Positions 36,631 through 44,945 are shown, numbered from the stretch's first letter. The stretch: 64,000 nt of DNA from Gammaproteobacteria bacterium (GCA_026710545.1 JAPOQU010000102.1:62001-126000), one strand, 5' to 3'. Numbers and translations are program-made. The notes: a model not told the origin generated them from the sequence alone.

Positions 36631-37233
36631 ATGCCGGAACCCATGAGCGACAACCGATATCGTAAGTCTGTTTACCTTTTCAGCGCACACACGCTCGCGC
36701 AGCTACCGGCTGACACAGGCAGGGAAGTTGTCTTTGCCGGCCGCTCCAACGCCGGCAAATCCAGCGTGATCAATGCGCTTGCCGGACAAAAGAAACTTGC
36801 CCGGACAAGCAGACAGCCGGGCCGGACCCGGCAGATTAACTTTTTTGCCGTCGACGATGATACGCGTCTCGTGGACCTGCCGGGTTACGGTTACGCCAGG
36901 GCGCCGATCTCGCTGAGGCAGCACTGGGGAGAACTCATCAATGCCTACCTGGAACGGCGCGTGTGTCTTGCCGGCCTGGTCCTGATCGTGGACATCAGGC
37001 GCGGCCTGGCCGACCTCGACCGGCAAATGCTCACCTGGTGTGAAAATAAACCCCTGCCGGTACACGTACTGTTGAACAAGTCCGACAAGCTGTCCCGCGG
37101 CAAAGCCGGGCAGGCCCTGGTTACGGTCGGCGGGAAGCTTGGTGAGAACAGCAGCGTCCAGCTGTTTTCCGCGCTGAAAAAGCAGGGTATCGAGGACCTG
37201 TGCCGCACGCTGGATGAGTGGTTTGAACAGTAG
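36631..37233 (+). CDS. engB: Ribosome biogenesis GTP-binding protein EngB/YsxC
   Basis: This 200-residue small GTPase has G1 AGRSNAGKSSVIN, G3 LVDLPGYGYA and G4 LNKSDKLSRG, the usual TRAFAC order. It assists 50S subunit maturation. A likelier start may be the ATG at 36643 (MSDNRYRK). The two are 12 bp apart. Downstream lies an unusually structured 550-bp gap. Confidence 0.95.
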   Translation: MPEPMSDNRYRKSVYLFSAHTLAQLPADTGREVVFAGRSNAGKSSVINALAGQKKLARTSRQPGRTRQINFFAVDDDTRLVDLPGYGYARAPISLRQHWGELINAYLERRVCLAGLVLIVDIRRGLADLDRQMLTWCENKPLPVHVLLNKSDKLSRGKAGQALVTVGGKLGENSSVQLFSALKKQGIEDLCRTLDEWFEQ

Positions 37234-37245
37234 TGTTTACAATAA

Positions 37246-37490
37246 GTTGGCCCCGGTGTCGTGAGGGGGAGGGAAGTCCACCGGGGCCAGGTAACCCGGT
37301 TGGGGAAAACCGGGATTCGTTTACTATCACGCTTTTCTGATAGCAGGGAATATTCTTCCCGTGATAATTAAGACCCGCAGGTCTTGAAAAAGTTCCGGAT
37401 CAGTGCCGGGACGGGATTTTTATGCACAGATCAGGGAGTTAGCGGTGTTTTCGACCGCATGACCCTGCCGGGAATGCCAGGAAAACGCCG
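37246..37490 (+). ncRNA. Candidate structured small RNA downstream of engB
   Basis: At least five hairpins follow one another: TGGCCCCGGTG/CACCGGGGCCA (37248-37289, 20-nt loop), CCCGGTT/AACCGGG (about 37293-37313), CTATCA/TGATAG (37324-37342), GGGAA/TTCCC (37346-37359) and AAGACC/GGTCTT (37369-37384). A further compound stem, CAGGG..GCGGT/ACCGC..CCCTG, lies at about 37432-37467. AGGGA motifs occur in single-stranded loops. The engB-downstream position is where Spot 42 lies in enterics, but I see no sequence match. Strand and ends are uncertain. Confidence 0.4.
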
Positions 37491-37598
37491 AAATTACGCT
37501 AACCTGTTGAAATATAAGAGAAATATGAAATTGTTTAAATTTTAACAGTTTTGTCACAAATCCAGTGTTTTTCCGTATTTCAGGGCCTGCCCAGCCAC

Positions 37599-37634
37599 TG
37601 TATCCACAAAGTTATCCACAAAAAATGTGGATAA
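37599..37634. promoter_or_regulatory. DnaA-box-like cluster with perfect inverted repeat
   Basis: TGTATCCACA (37599-37608) is followed by TTATCCACA (37612-37620) and its inverse TGTGGATAA (37626-37634). The latter two match the consensus DnaA box exactly and form a perfect 10-bp inverted repeat around five A residues. An A+T-rich tract lies 40-90 bp to the left. This could bind DnaA, but an origin is not shown. Confidence 0.5.
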
Positions 37635-37784
37635 CAAATTATCTTCAAGTATGACAAGTAGTTATGTTTTTAAACCTAGAATTCATATCAAAGAAGCGCG
37701 CTAAACTTACATGTAAAACATTACTGGCGGGGCGCTGAGTACGGTCTCCCATAATGCATTTGCACCCGCCCATAAGCGGTGAAA

Positions 37785-37985
37785 TCACATGCTGTACTTG
37801 CGGTTGAATTTATCCACCCGGCCGGCCGTATCCAGGATCTTCTGTTTGCCCGAATAAAACGGATGGCACAGCGAGCATACTTCTATGTGCAGGTCGCCTT
37901 TGTAGGTTGACTGTGTTGCGAACGTATTGCCGCAACTGCAGGTGACCTTGATTTCATTGTAATTCGGGTGAATGTCGGTTTTCAT
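37785..37985 (-). CDS. rpmE: 50S ribosomal protein L31 (zinc-binding form)
   Basis: This 66-residue protein begins [20 protein letters not shown]. Cysteines at CSC (16, 18) and CSLC (37, 40) make the zinc-binding C+ form. The C-terminus [12 protein letters not shown] is typical. A single gene. Confidence 0.97.
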   Translation of the reverse strand: MKTDIHPNYNEIKVTCSCGNTFATQSTYKGDLHIEVCSLCHPFYSGKQKILDTAGRVDKFNRKYSM

Positions 37986-38080
37986 CGGTTACCCCTGTTT
38001 CATTTCCGGGCGCAAATTGTAGAGGAATCAGCCGCGCCGTGCAACCTTGTTTTACCACCCGGGGCACAGCTACCCTGTGA

Positions 38081-38851
38081 CTATAATCTGAATTCGGCAG
38101 CCACCGGAGTATGGTCGGAGGGGCGTTCCTGCCGGCGCGGCACGATATCAATCCAACTGTCGGCGCAACGGCGGCTGAGCTCAGCTGACGCCAGGATGAG
38201 GTCGATGCGCAAGCCGCGGTTGCGGGCAAAATCCCCGGCACGGTAATCCCACCATGAAAACGAATCCTTTTCCTGTCCGAACAACCGGTATGTGTCCGTT
38301 AAACCCCGGTGAACGAGTCCGGACAGGGCGTCCCGCTCGGGCCGGCTGCACAGGACCCTGTCGCGCCATAGCGCCGGGTCGTGAACGTCGGCATCGGCGG
38401 GCGTGATATTGAAATCGCCGAGCAGGACAAGTTTGTCGTGACGTTGCAGCAGGTCTCCCGTGAACGCGTCGAGTGCGGCCAGCCATTCCAGTTTGTAGGC
38501 GTATTTCTCCGAGCCGACCTCGGAACCGTTGGGCACGTAAAGGTTCAACACGCAAACGTCATCCACCAGGGCGCACAGCACGCGTGTTTGCGGATCGTCA
38601 AAGCCGGGCAGACCGGTATGCAATACCTCGACCGCGGACCTGCTCGCGATGGCGACCCCGTTGTAGGTTTTCTGTCCGGAGAAAACCACCTGGTAACCTG
38701 CCTCGTGAAAGGCCTGTGCCGGGAAATTCCCGTCCTGGGTCTTGGTTTCCTGCAAGGCAAGTGCGTGGGGCTTGTGGTCGTCCAGCCAGCGCAGCACCTG
38801 CGGCAGGCGCACCTTCAGGGAATTGACGTTCCAGCTGGCAACGGTCCACAT
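38081..38851 (-). CDS. xth: Exodeoxyribonuclease III
   Basis: The protein is 256 residues from the ATG at 38851 (MWTVASWNVNSLKVRLPQVL). The frame is open to 38944, but that extension overlaps the prlC stop region and is not conserved. LQETKTQDGNFP holds the metal Glu, LVLLGDFNITPADADVHDP the active-site Asp and Asn, and RIDLILAS plus SDHTPVAAEF the C-terminal Asp-His. It removes abasic sites and 3' blocks. It lies 10 bp after prlC. Confidence 0.96.
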   Translation of the reverse strand: MWTVASWNVNSLKVRLPQVLRWLDDHKPHALALQETKTQDGNFPAQAFHEAGYQVVFSGQKTYNGVAIASRSAVEVLHTGLPGFDDPQTRVLCALVDDVCVLNLYVPNGSEVGSEKYAYKLEWLAALDAFTGDLLQRHDKLVLLGDFNITPADADVHDPALWRDRVLCSRPERDALSGLVHRGLTDTYRLFGQEKDSFSWWDYRAGDFARNRGLRIDLILASAELSRRCADSWIDIVPRRQERPSDHTPVAAEFRL

Positions 38852-38861
38852 GGGTGTCGCC

Positions 38862-40919
38862 TCAGGGGTGAACCGGTGTTGCGGGCGTGATGCCCGAGTG
38901 CCGCAGCAGCGCGTCGATAACAGGCTTGCGGCCCCGGAACTCAACGAACAGGTCCATGGGTTCCCGTGAACCGCCCTGTTCCAGGACGGTATGAAGGAAG
39001 TCCCGGCCCGTTACCGGATCGAAAATCCCGTTTTCCTCAAAGCGCGAGAACGCATCCGCGGAGAGCACCTCGGCCCACTTGTAGCTGTAATACCCCGCGG
39101 CGTAACCGCCCGCAAAGATATGGGCAAATCCATGCTGAAACCGGTTGTCGGGCGGCGCCTTGACAACGGCGACGTCCCCCCTGACCTCGTCCAGCAGGGA
39201 TTGTATGTCGTTCGTGTCGCGGCCGCGCCGTTCATAGTGCAGCCTGAAGTCGAACAGGGCCAGTTCCAGTTGCCGGACCATGTGCATGCCCGCATGGAAC
39301 GTCCTGGCCTGTTGCATCTTCCCGAACAGGTCGCCCGGAAGCGGTTCTCCGTTCTCGTAATGCCGCGCGAACAGGTCCAGGGACTCCCGTTCCCAGCACC
39401 AGTTTTCCAGGAACTGGCTGGGCAGTTCGACCGCATCCCAGGGGACGCCGTTGATCCCGGCCACCGCGGCGTAATCAATCAGCGTCAGAATGTGGTGCAG
39501 GCCGTGACCGAATTCGTGGAACAGGGTGAGCACCTCGTCGTGGGTGAGCAGGGAAGGTTTACCGGATACCGGCGGGGTAAAGTTGCAGGTCAGGTAGGCC
39601 ACCGGTGTTTGTAGCGCACCGTTGTTCAGTTTGCGGGTGACGCATTCGTCCATCCAGGCGCCGCCGCGCTTGTGCGGCCGGGCGTACAGGTCAAGATAGA
39701 ACCCGCCGCGCCGCGCGCCGCCCTCGTCCCGGACCTCAAAGTAGTTGACGTCCGTATGCCATGCTTCGACCCCTTCCCGTTGTGTAATGCTGAGGCCGTA
39801 TAAACGGTTGACCACGGCGAACAGCCCTTCGACCACCTGGTCTGCAGGAAAATAGGGGCGCAGTTCCTCCTGGGAAAAATCAAATTTTTTCTGTCTCAGT
39901 TTTTCCGAATAATAAGGTATGTCCCAGGCCTGCAAATCCTGCAGACCGTATTCCTCATCCGCAAATTTCTCCAGACCTGCCAGTTCCTGTTGCGCGACCG
40001 CCTTGCTGCGCGCGGCCAGGTCATGCAGGAAGGCCATGACGTCGTCCGGCGTGTCGGCCATCTTTTTTGCCAGTGAGTATTCCGCGTAGTTTCCGTACCC
40101 CAGCAAGGCGGAAAGCTCCTGCCGTAACGACAGGATCTCCGTCATCAGCGGTCCGTTGTCCCACTTACCGGCATCAGGGCCCTGTTCCGAGGCGCGGGTG
40201 TTATATGCCGTGTACATTTCCTGCCTGAATTCCCGGTCATCGGCGTAGGCCATTACCGGTTGGTAGGAAGGGTACTCCAGCGTGAACAGCCAGCCGGATT
40301 GATCGCGCCGGCGCGCGGTCTCGGCCGCCAGTTCGAGCGCGGTCTCGGGCAAACCGCTGAGCAGCGACTCGTCCGTCACCAGTTTTGTCCAGCCATGAGT
40401 GGCATCAAGAAGGTTCTCTTCGTATTGGGTCTGCAGTTTCGAAAGGCGTTGCTGCAATTCCTTGTACCTGTTTTTGTCCTCCTGTCCGAGGTCGATGCCC
40501 GACAGGCGGAAATCCCGCAAGGCATTGCTGATGATCTTTTGCCGGGGGATATCCAGCCGGGCATATTCGTCTCCCTCCGCCAGGGTCTTGCAGGCGCGGA
40601 ACAGGTCTTCGTTCTGTCCCAGTTCGGTGGCGTGATCGGTCAACTTGGGCAGGCAGGCGTTATAAGCCTGGCGCAGGTCATCGTTATCGGCCACCGAGTG
40701 CAGGTGACTGACGGGCGACCAGGCGCGCTTCAGTTGGTCGTCCTTGTCTTCCAGGGGCTGGAATAACGTTTCCCAGGTGTGTTCACCGGGTTTGTCCAGG
40801 ACGGACCGCACCAGGGCGCGGTGTTCGTCCAGCAGTTGATCGATGGCCGGCTCCACATGTTCCGGGCTGAGCCGGCTGAACGCCGGCAGGGTCAGGTTCT
40901 CAAGTAACGGATTAGTCAT
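38862..40919 (-). CDS. prlC: Oligopeptidase A (M3 metallopeptidase)
   Basis: The protein is 685 residues from ATG 40919 (MTNPLLENLTLPAFSRL). The zinc site is LTLFHEFGHGLHHILT (HExxH), followed by the third ligand Glu in LPSQFLENWCWE. It degrades peptides, including cleaved signal peptides, in the cytoplasm. A Fur-box-like sequence begins 12 bp upstream of the start and may also affect this gene. Confidence 0.96.
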   Translation of the reverse strand: MTNPLLENLTLPAFSRLSPEHVEPAIDQLLDEHRALVRSVLDKPGEHTWETLFQPLEDKDDQLKRAWSPVSHLHSVADNDDLRQAYNACLPKLTDHATELGQNEDLFRACKTLAEGDEYARLDIPRQKIISNALRDFRLSGIDLGQEDKNRYKELQQRLSKLQTQYEENLLDATHGWTKLVTDESLLSGLPETALELAAETARRRDQSGWLFTLEYPSYQPVMAYADDREFRQEMYTAYNTRASEQGPDAGKWDNGPLMTEILSLRQELSALLGYGNYAEYSLAKKMADTPDDVMAFLHDLAARSKAVAQQELAGLEKFADEEYGLQDLQAWDIPYYSEKLRQKKFDFSQEELRPYFPADQVVEGLFAVVNRLYGLSITQREGVEAWHTDVNYFEVRDEGGARRGGFYLDLYARPHKRGGAWMDECVTRKLNNGALQTPVAYLTCNFTPPVSGKPSLLTHDEVLTLFHEFGHGLHHILTLIDYAAVAGINGVPWDAVELPSQFLENWCWERESLDLFARHYENGEPLPGDLFGKMQQARTFHAGMHMVRQLELALFDFRLHYERRGRDTNDIQSLLDEVRGDVAVVKAPPDNRFQHGFAHIFAGGYAAGYYSYKWAEVLSADAFSRFEENGIFDPVTGRDFLHTVLEQGGSREPMDLFVEFRGRKPVIDALLRHSGITPATPVHP

Positions 40920-40930
40920 ATTCTGATACT

Positions 40931-40949
40931 GATAATGAGAATAATTTTC
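40931..40949. promoter_or_regulatory. Fur box 1, between prlC and the Gly-Asp RTX gene
   Basis: GATAATGAGAATAATTTTC matches the 19-bp Fur consensus at 16 positions. It lies upstream of the -35 of the rightward promoter at 40972-41000 and close to the leftward prlC start. The flanking text through TTTGAC is nearly the same as around Fur box 2 (44946-44987). Confidence 0.75.
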
Positions 40950-40971
40950 ATTTAAAATCAAGAAGTTATAT

Positions 40972-41000
40972 TTGACTCAAAGCATTTTATTTGCTATGTA
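40972..41000 (+). promoter_or_regulatory. Sigma-70-like promoter of the Gly-Asp RTX gene
   Basis: TTGACT and TATGTA are separated by 17 bp, 80 bp before the ATG at 41080. The Fur box lies directly upstream. Confidence 0.6.
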
Positions 41001-41079
41001 TAACCTGTAAATCCGTACATCTTTAGTCAAAGCAGTCCAGATATTCTTATCCATGACTGTTTTTTCAGGGGGGTCTATT

Positions 41080-42621
41080 ATGCAAGTTGATGAGGAAATT
41101 AGCGAGCACCTCAGCTTGGTCATACCTGATTCTTCGAGTTACCCATTGAATCTCACGGTCAATTTATCTTGGGAAGGCGTTCAAATGGACTTGCTGGATG
41201 GCGTTACCAATCCTCTTATTGATCAGAATCTTAACTTTGTCAGCCTCGATGACGACGACGACGATGACGACGACGATGACGATGACGACGATGATATGAC
41301 AGGCGGCGATGGCGACGGTGACGGTGATGGAGACGGCGATGGAGATGGCGACGGCGATGGCGACGGTGACGGGGATGGAGATGGCGACGGCGATGGCGAT
41401 GGCGACGGTGACGGTGATGGAGATGGGGACGGCGACGGCGACGGTGACGGCGATGGCGACGGTGATGGGGACGGTGATGGGGACGGTGACGGCGATGGCG
41501 ATGGAGACGGCGATGGAGATGGCGATGGCGATGGAGATGGCGACGAATCCGTCTCTTATCAAACTTCAACAAGAGGAGTTACGGTGCGCCTGCATTCAAC
41601 CCCGGTCAGGAAAGACGATCCCGAGGACGATACTTATACCGAAACGGTGATGTATGCGTATGTCGATGAAGCTGGTGAGATGCAGCAGGAGGAACTTCCT
41701 TATATCAGGCATGTTACCGGGTCTCCCCAGGCTGACGTGCTGGCCGGAGACCGCCGGGATAATATAATCAGGGGCGGCGCCGGCAATGATGTCTTGTACG
41801 GTGGTCCCGCAGGGGGCGATGACCTGCTCGAAGGCGAGGCGGGCAATGACACCCTGTACGGCGGTTTGGGAAATGACGTGCTGAACGGCGGTTCAGGAAA
41901 TGACGGATTGCGGGGTGGCGATGGCGACGATGTCCTGGATGGCGGTCCGGGCGATGACGTGCTGACCGGTGACGCTGGGGTAGACCGGCTGTCGGGTGGA
42001 GGTGGTGAAGATACCGCCTCTTATGCGGGTTCGTCAGAGGGTGTCACGGTGCGTCTCCACACTATGTCCGCGAGTGGGGGTGATGCTGAAGGCGACACGT
42101 TTGCCGGTACGGTGACGGTCGAGTACACAGATGAACTTGGTGTAACACAAGAGGTTGAGCTCCCCGACATCATGCACCTCATCGGTTCTGCCCAGGCTGA
42201 TATACTTGCCGGCGACAGGAGAGATAATACAATCCGGGGCGGCGCTGGCGATGACATCCTGTACGGCGGGCCTGGCGGGGGTGACGACGTGCTGGAAGGC
42301 GGAGCGGGCGATGATACGCTTTACGGCGGCGAGGGCGATGATGTGCTGGACGGCGGTGCAGACAATGACAGGCTGATCGGTGGTCCTGGCAGTGATATAT
42401 TTGTATTCCATGCCGGGGATGGAGAGGATGTCATCGCTGACTTTACTGATGGTGAGGACCGGATAGACCTTACATCTTTCGCGTTGTCCGGCTTCGATGA
42501 CCTGGCCCTGGAGTCCGTTTCAGACGGTGTGAAGATACACCTGCCGGCGCCGCACGGTGGGACGATTATGCTGGAGGGCTTCGCCATTGCCGACCTGGAT
42601 GCAACGGACTTCATGTTTTGA
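41080..42621 (+). CDS. Fur-associated acidic RTX-like protein with poly-Asp and (Gly-Asp)40
   Basis: The protein is 513 residues from ATG 41080, which has AGGGGGG 6-12 nt upstream (an in-frame ATG at 41053 is less likely). Order: a 56-residue leader without a Sec signal, 16 Asp (57-72), 40 Gly-Asp dipeptides (76-155), then two copies of a module of about 155 residues (from 159 and 314). Each module has a GVTVRLH strand and RTX nonapeptides such as GGAGNDVLYGG and GGAGDDTLYGG. The tail IFVFHAGDGEDVIADFTDGEDRIDLT-like block and the last residues DFMF resemble type I secretion signals. RTX repeats bind calcium. The Asp-rich front should bind cations strongly. No type I exporter is in the window. 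A hydroxylase gene follows. Confidence 0.85.
   Translation: MQVDEEISEHLSLVIPDSSSYPLNLTVNLSWEGVQMDLLDGVTNPLIDQNLNFVSLDDDDDDDDDDDDDDDDMTGGDGDGDGDGDGDGDGDGDGDGDGDGDGDGDGDGDGDGDGDGDGDGDGDGDGDGDGDGDGDGDGDGDGDGDGDGDGDGDGDESVSYQTSTRGVTVRLHSTPVRKDDPEDDTYTETVMYAYVDEAGEMQQEELPYIRHVTGSPQADVLAGDRRDNIIRGGAGNDVLYGGPAGGDDLLEGEAGNDTLYGGLGNDVLNGGSGNDGLRGGDGDDVLDGGPGDDVLTGDAGVDRLSGGGGEDTASYAGSSEGVTVRLHTMSASGGDAEGDTFAGTVTVEYTDELGVTQEVELPDIMHLIGSAQADILAGDRRDNTIRGGAGDDILYGGPGGGDDVLEGGAGDDTLYGGEGDDVLDGGADNDRLIGGPGSDIFVFHAGDGEDVIADFTDGEDRIDLTSFALSGFDDLALESVSDGVKIHLPAPHGGTIMLEGFAIADLDATDFMF
41248..41544 (+). repeat. Poly-Asp tract and 40-unit Gly-Asp hexamer array
   Basis: Sixteen GAY codons (41248-41295) are followed, after ATG ACA GGC, by exactly 40 tandem GGN-GAY hexamers (41305-41544). 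Third positions vary (GGC/GGT/GGA/GGG, GAT/GAC), so the DNA is a degenerate repeat while the peptide is perfectly regular. This suggests selection on the protein. No frame-shifting unit is present. Confidence 0.95.
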
Positions 42622-42658
42622 TTTGCATCGTCCATGTGCGTGAGGGGCAGCGGGAAAC

Positions 42659-43237
42659 GTGTCGATAACAGAGTCATCATACTTTACCAGGGTCGCCTGC
42701 GGCATTGACATAGTGCCGCTGGTATCAGAGTTGGTTGCGGAGCCGGAGATGTGGCTGGCCGACACCAGCCGCCAGCGCAAGATCCGCTGCCAGCGGGATA
42801 CACAGAACATATTTTTACGCGTCGCGAAGAAGCCCCTGCCGGAAGGCGCCACTAATGCCAACGATGTCCATGAAAGCCGCACCACCAAAACCGCCAGGCG
42901 TTTCCCCGGGACATTGGCTTTGTGCCGGCAGGTTGCCGACCTTGAGAATGGTGAACTCGGGCGCGCCACCCTGGTCGCCCTGCAACCGGGAGGCTGGGTG
43001 CGTCCGCACACGGACGTGGGGGAATACTACCGGATCCGGGATCGCTATCACCTGGTGCTGCAAAGCCCGGCGGGCAGCCCGTTGACTTGCGCAGGCGAAA
43101 CCATCGTTATGCGCGAAGGTGAATTATGGATATTCGACAACAAGTCCGAACACCAGGCCAGAAATCCTTCCGCTACGCCGCGCGTACATTTGATCTTTGA
43201 CGTTTTACCCGCGCCGGGACGCGGGTATTACGTCTGA
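42659..43237 (+). CDS. Aspartyl/asparaginyl beta-hydroxylase family dioxygenase
   Basis: The protein is 192 residues from a GTG start 37 bp after the RTX gene, same strand. The Fe(II)/2-oxoglutarate site is visible: H117-x-D119 in VRPHTDVGEYY, H165 in ELWIFDNKSEHQARN, and R175 in PRVHLIFDVLP for 2-oxoglutarate. RYHLVLQ and FDNKSEHQARN are the PF05118-type blocks. Family enzymes put an OH on the beta carbon of Asp or Asn in peptides or siderophore precursors. It is probably co-transcribed with the Asp-rich protein, an obvious candidate substrate. That link is inference. Confidence 0.85.
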   Translation: MSITESSYFTRVACGIDIVPLVSELVAEPEMWLADTSRQRKIRCQRDTQNIFLRVAKKPLPEGATNANDVHESRTTKTARRFPGTLALCRQVADLENGELGRATLVALQPGGWVRPHTDVGEYYRIRDRYHLVLQSPAGSPLTCAGETIVMREGELWIFDNKSEHQARNPSATPRVHLIFDVLPAPGRGYYV

Positions 43238-43248
43238 CAGCCTTCAAG

Positions 43249-44820
43249 CTAAAATGTTTCCGGCTGCAATATTTTGATGGCAGCAGCCAGTGCATGGGCG
43301 GCTGAATCCACGCGTACCGAGTTGTCGTAAACTTCAGTACGCAACGCGCCCAGCACACGCTGTTTTTTTGAAATATAAAAGGTGTCGTACCCGTCGCGAA
43401 ACTGTAACTGCCGCAAGGATCGTAACCCCCGGTTAAGCGCGCGCTCATAAGCGGCAACGCGTGCCGTATCCCCCAGCGCCCGGGCTAAAGCCAGGGCATC
43501 AGCCAGTCCCTCCAGGTATGCTCCCGTCGATGCCGCATGCGGCGGGCCATACTCCGGCCGCTGCGGGTTGTAAAACCGCCCGCGCAGATCAGGATCCAGC
43601 CCGTCCCATTGTTGCATCGGCAATAACCAGTCGTTGATTTCAAACACGAAGTCGGCAAATTCACGTCGCCCCGTCTGTTTGAAAAGTGACGTACAGGCCT
43701 GTGTGTGCCATGGTACAAAGGCCGGGTTGCGGGACCGGTAGTGGCGGGTTCGACTACGTGAGAAAGCTTCCGCGCAACGCGCCAGCGTCGGCGCGAAACC
43801 TGTGCCTCGGCGTCTGGCCTCGGCCCAGAACAACAGCGCCTCACCCGAATAAAAGTTCCAGTTATCGCCATCCCGTTCAGGCGGGAAAAAGAACGTATGA
43901 AAGCCCGTGTCCCCGTCCCATAGCGAATCAATGCCGGCCGCCAGCATGGTCAGTTCAGAGCTGAATTCCTTTTGTGCGCTACTTTCAAGGATAGCCAGCG
44001 CGGCAATGGCTGCGGCGCCAAGTTTTGCTCCCCTGCTCTCCACGATAGCGCCACGCCCGCCACCGATATCCTGAAAATACCGCTTCAGGTTGTAACGAAG
44101 GTTGAGGTGTGCCGCCTCGCGTAGCTCCTTGCTCTGGCGCAGCTTCGCCAGACGCGTAAGTGAAAGCGTGGCCAGAAACCGGCGTATGGCGTTGTCGGCC
44201 GGCGATTCCTCGCCCCGGCTCGGCCAGTACTTGTATGGCAACCCGCCTTCGGTGGTCAGGTTGCTCATCAGCCATTGTCCGATGCCGTCAGCGAGGTCGT
44301 CAGCGCGCTTCTCGCCGGCTGCAGGCGTAGCGGCAACAAGGATTGAACCGCGAAACAAGTCTACTTTTTCAACTTCATCACCGACCGGCAACAGAAACTG
44401 GCGGGCGGAAAAAGTGCGCAGCCTCCCTTCAGCGGCAAACTCTTCTACGCTGATCTCCCGTTGCTGCAGGAACCTGTCCAGCGCCCGTTTGAAACGAAGG
44501 TTGGCGGAGAGTATCCAGGTAGGCGCAAACCGGGCAGTCTCACCACGAAAGCTGATCTCCAAGCCCTTAACACCGCGTGCGCGCTGGTAGAAAACCCGTG
44601 AGAACCGATCCGCGGTGACCGGTCGAAAGTCATCGCATACGCACACTTCGATGATATCCCCCCGACGCGCGCCGGCATGCTTGACCAGGTCGGGGATGGA
44701 AATGTTCCCGATCCAACCGCTGTGGCGTGCTATCGCCTTGCTGCGAACGCAATACCAGACCATGGCGCTGGGGGATCGGGTGGTTATCGGGGTTTCCTGT
44801 CTTGTTGTGGAGTCAGGCAA
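43249..44820 (-). CDS. Uncharacterised two-domain protein in the iron island
   Basis: The protein is 523 residues from TTG 44820 (AGGA 6 nt upstream), or 504 from ATG 44763. I do not recognise a named family. Residues about 20-150 form a mixed alpha/beta domain with GLEISFRGETARFAPTWIL, faintly like AMMECR1. From about 180 to the end the sequence is helical with paired aromatic motifs (LPYKYWPSRGEESPADN, NWNFYSGEALLFWAEA, FVPWHTQACTSLF), suggesting an alpha/alpha toroid as in epimerases and some glycosidases. There is no signal peptide. It is convergent with the hydroxylase (11 bp gap) and divergent from bfr across a Fur box, so it may be iron-regulated. Confidence 0.7.
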   Translation of the reverse strand: MPDSTTRQETPITTRSPSAMVWYCVRSKAIARHSGWIGNISIPDLVKHAGARRGDIIEVCVCDDFRPVTADRFSRVFYQRARGVKGLEISFRGETARFAPTWILSANLRFKRALDRFLQQREISVEEFAAEGRLRTFSARQFLLPVGDEVEKVDLFRGSILVAATPAAGEKRADDLADGIGQWLMSNLTTEGGLPYKYWPSRGEESPADNAIRRFLATLSLTRLAKLRQSKELREAAHLNLRYNLKRYFQDIGGGRGAIVESRGAKLGAAAIAALAILESSAQKEFSSELTMLAAGIDSLWDGDTGFHTFFFPPERDGDNWNFYSGEALLFWAEARRRGTGFAPTLARCAEAFSRSRTRHYRSRNPAFVPWHTQACTSLFKQTGRREFADFVFEINDWLLPMQQWDGLDPDLRGRFYNPQRPEYGPPHAASTGAYLEGLADALALARALGDTARVAAYERALNRGLRSLRQLQFRDGYDTFYISKKQRVLGALRTEVYDNSVRVDSAAHALAAAIKILQPETF

Positions 44821-44945
44821 GTCGGGTCCTGCCGGAGTGAGCCGGTTAACGGAAACAAAGCGTGGGGCATGTTCGTCATTATTCTGGCGCTGATTTTCAG
44901 ACTGCGGCAGCCGGGTTACACGGAATCATGTCATGGTAGTGTAAA

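Larger units (their letters stand above)
37234..37784. other. 551-bp intergenic region: hairpin series, AT-rich tract, DnaA-box-like repeats
   Basis: No protein gene is visible. The first half is G+C-rich and packed with hairpins. Positions 37500-37560 are very A+T-rich. DnaA-box-like TTATCCACA sequences follow at 37599-37634. An A+T-rich leader then runs to rpmE, which is on the opposite strand. Confidence 0.6.

Noticed and set aside
37262-37312. Resemblance of GAGGGAAGTCC and GCCAGGTAAC to RNase P RNA (GAGGAAAGTCC, GCCAGGTAACGCC)
   Set aside because: The remaining conserved RNase P blocks (AGAGT-type and the 3' ACAGAA/GGCTTA region) are absent and the interval is too short for the full RNA.
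37234-37784. Calling this gap the chromosomal origin oriC
   Set aside because: Only two or three DnaA boxes, and no dnaA, dnaN, rpmH, mnmG or parAB nearby. Kept only as a candidate DnaA-binding site.
41305-41544. Tandem array as a CRISPR or satellite
   Set aside because: Units are 6 bp with no spacers, and the array is in frame inside a gene.
41164-41572. Long antisense open frames opposite the Gly-Asp array, encoding Ile/Ala/Val- or His/Arg-rich repeats
   Set aside because: They are mirror images of the GGN-GAY hexamers. They have no ribosome site and no independent coding features.
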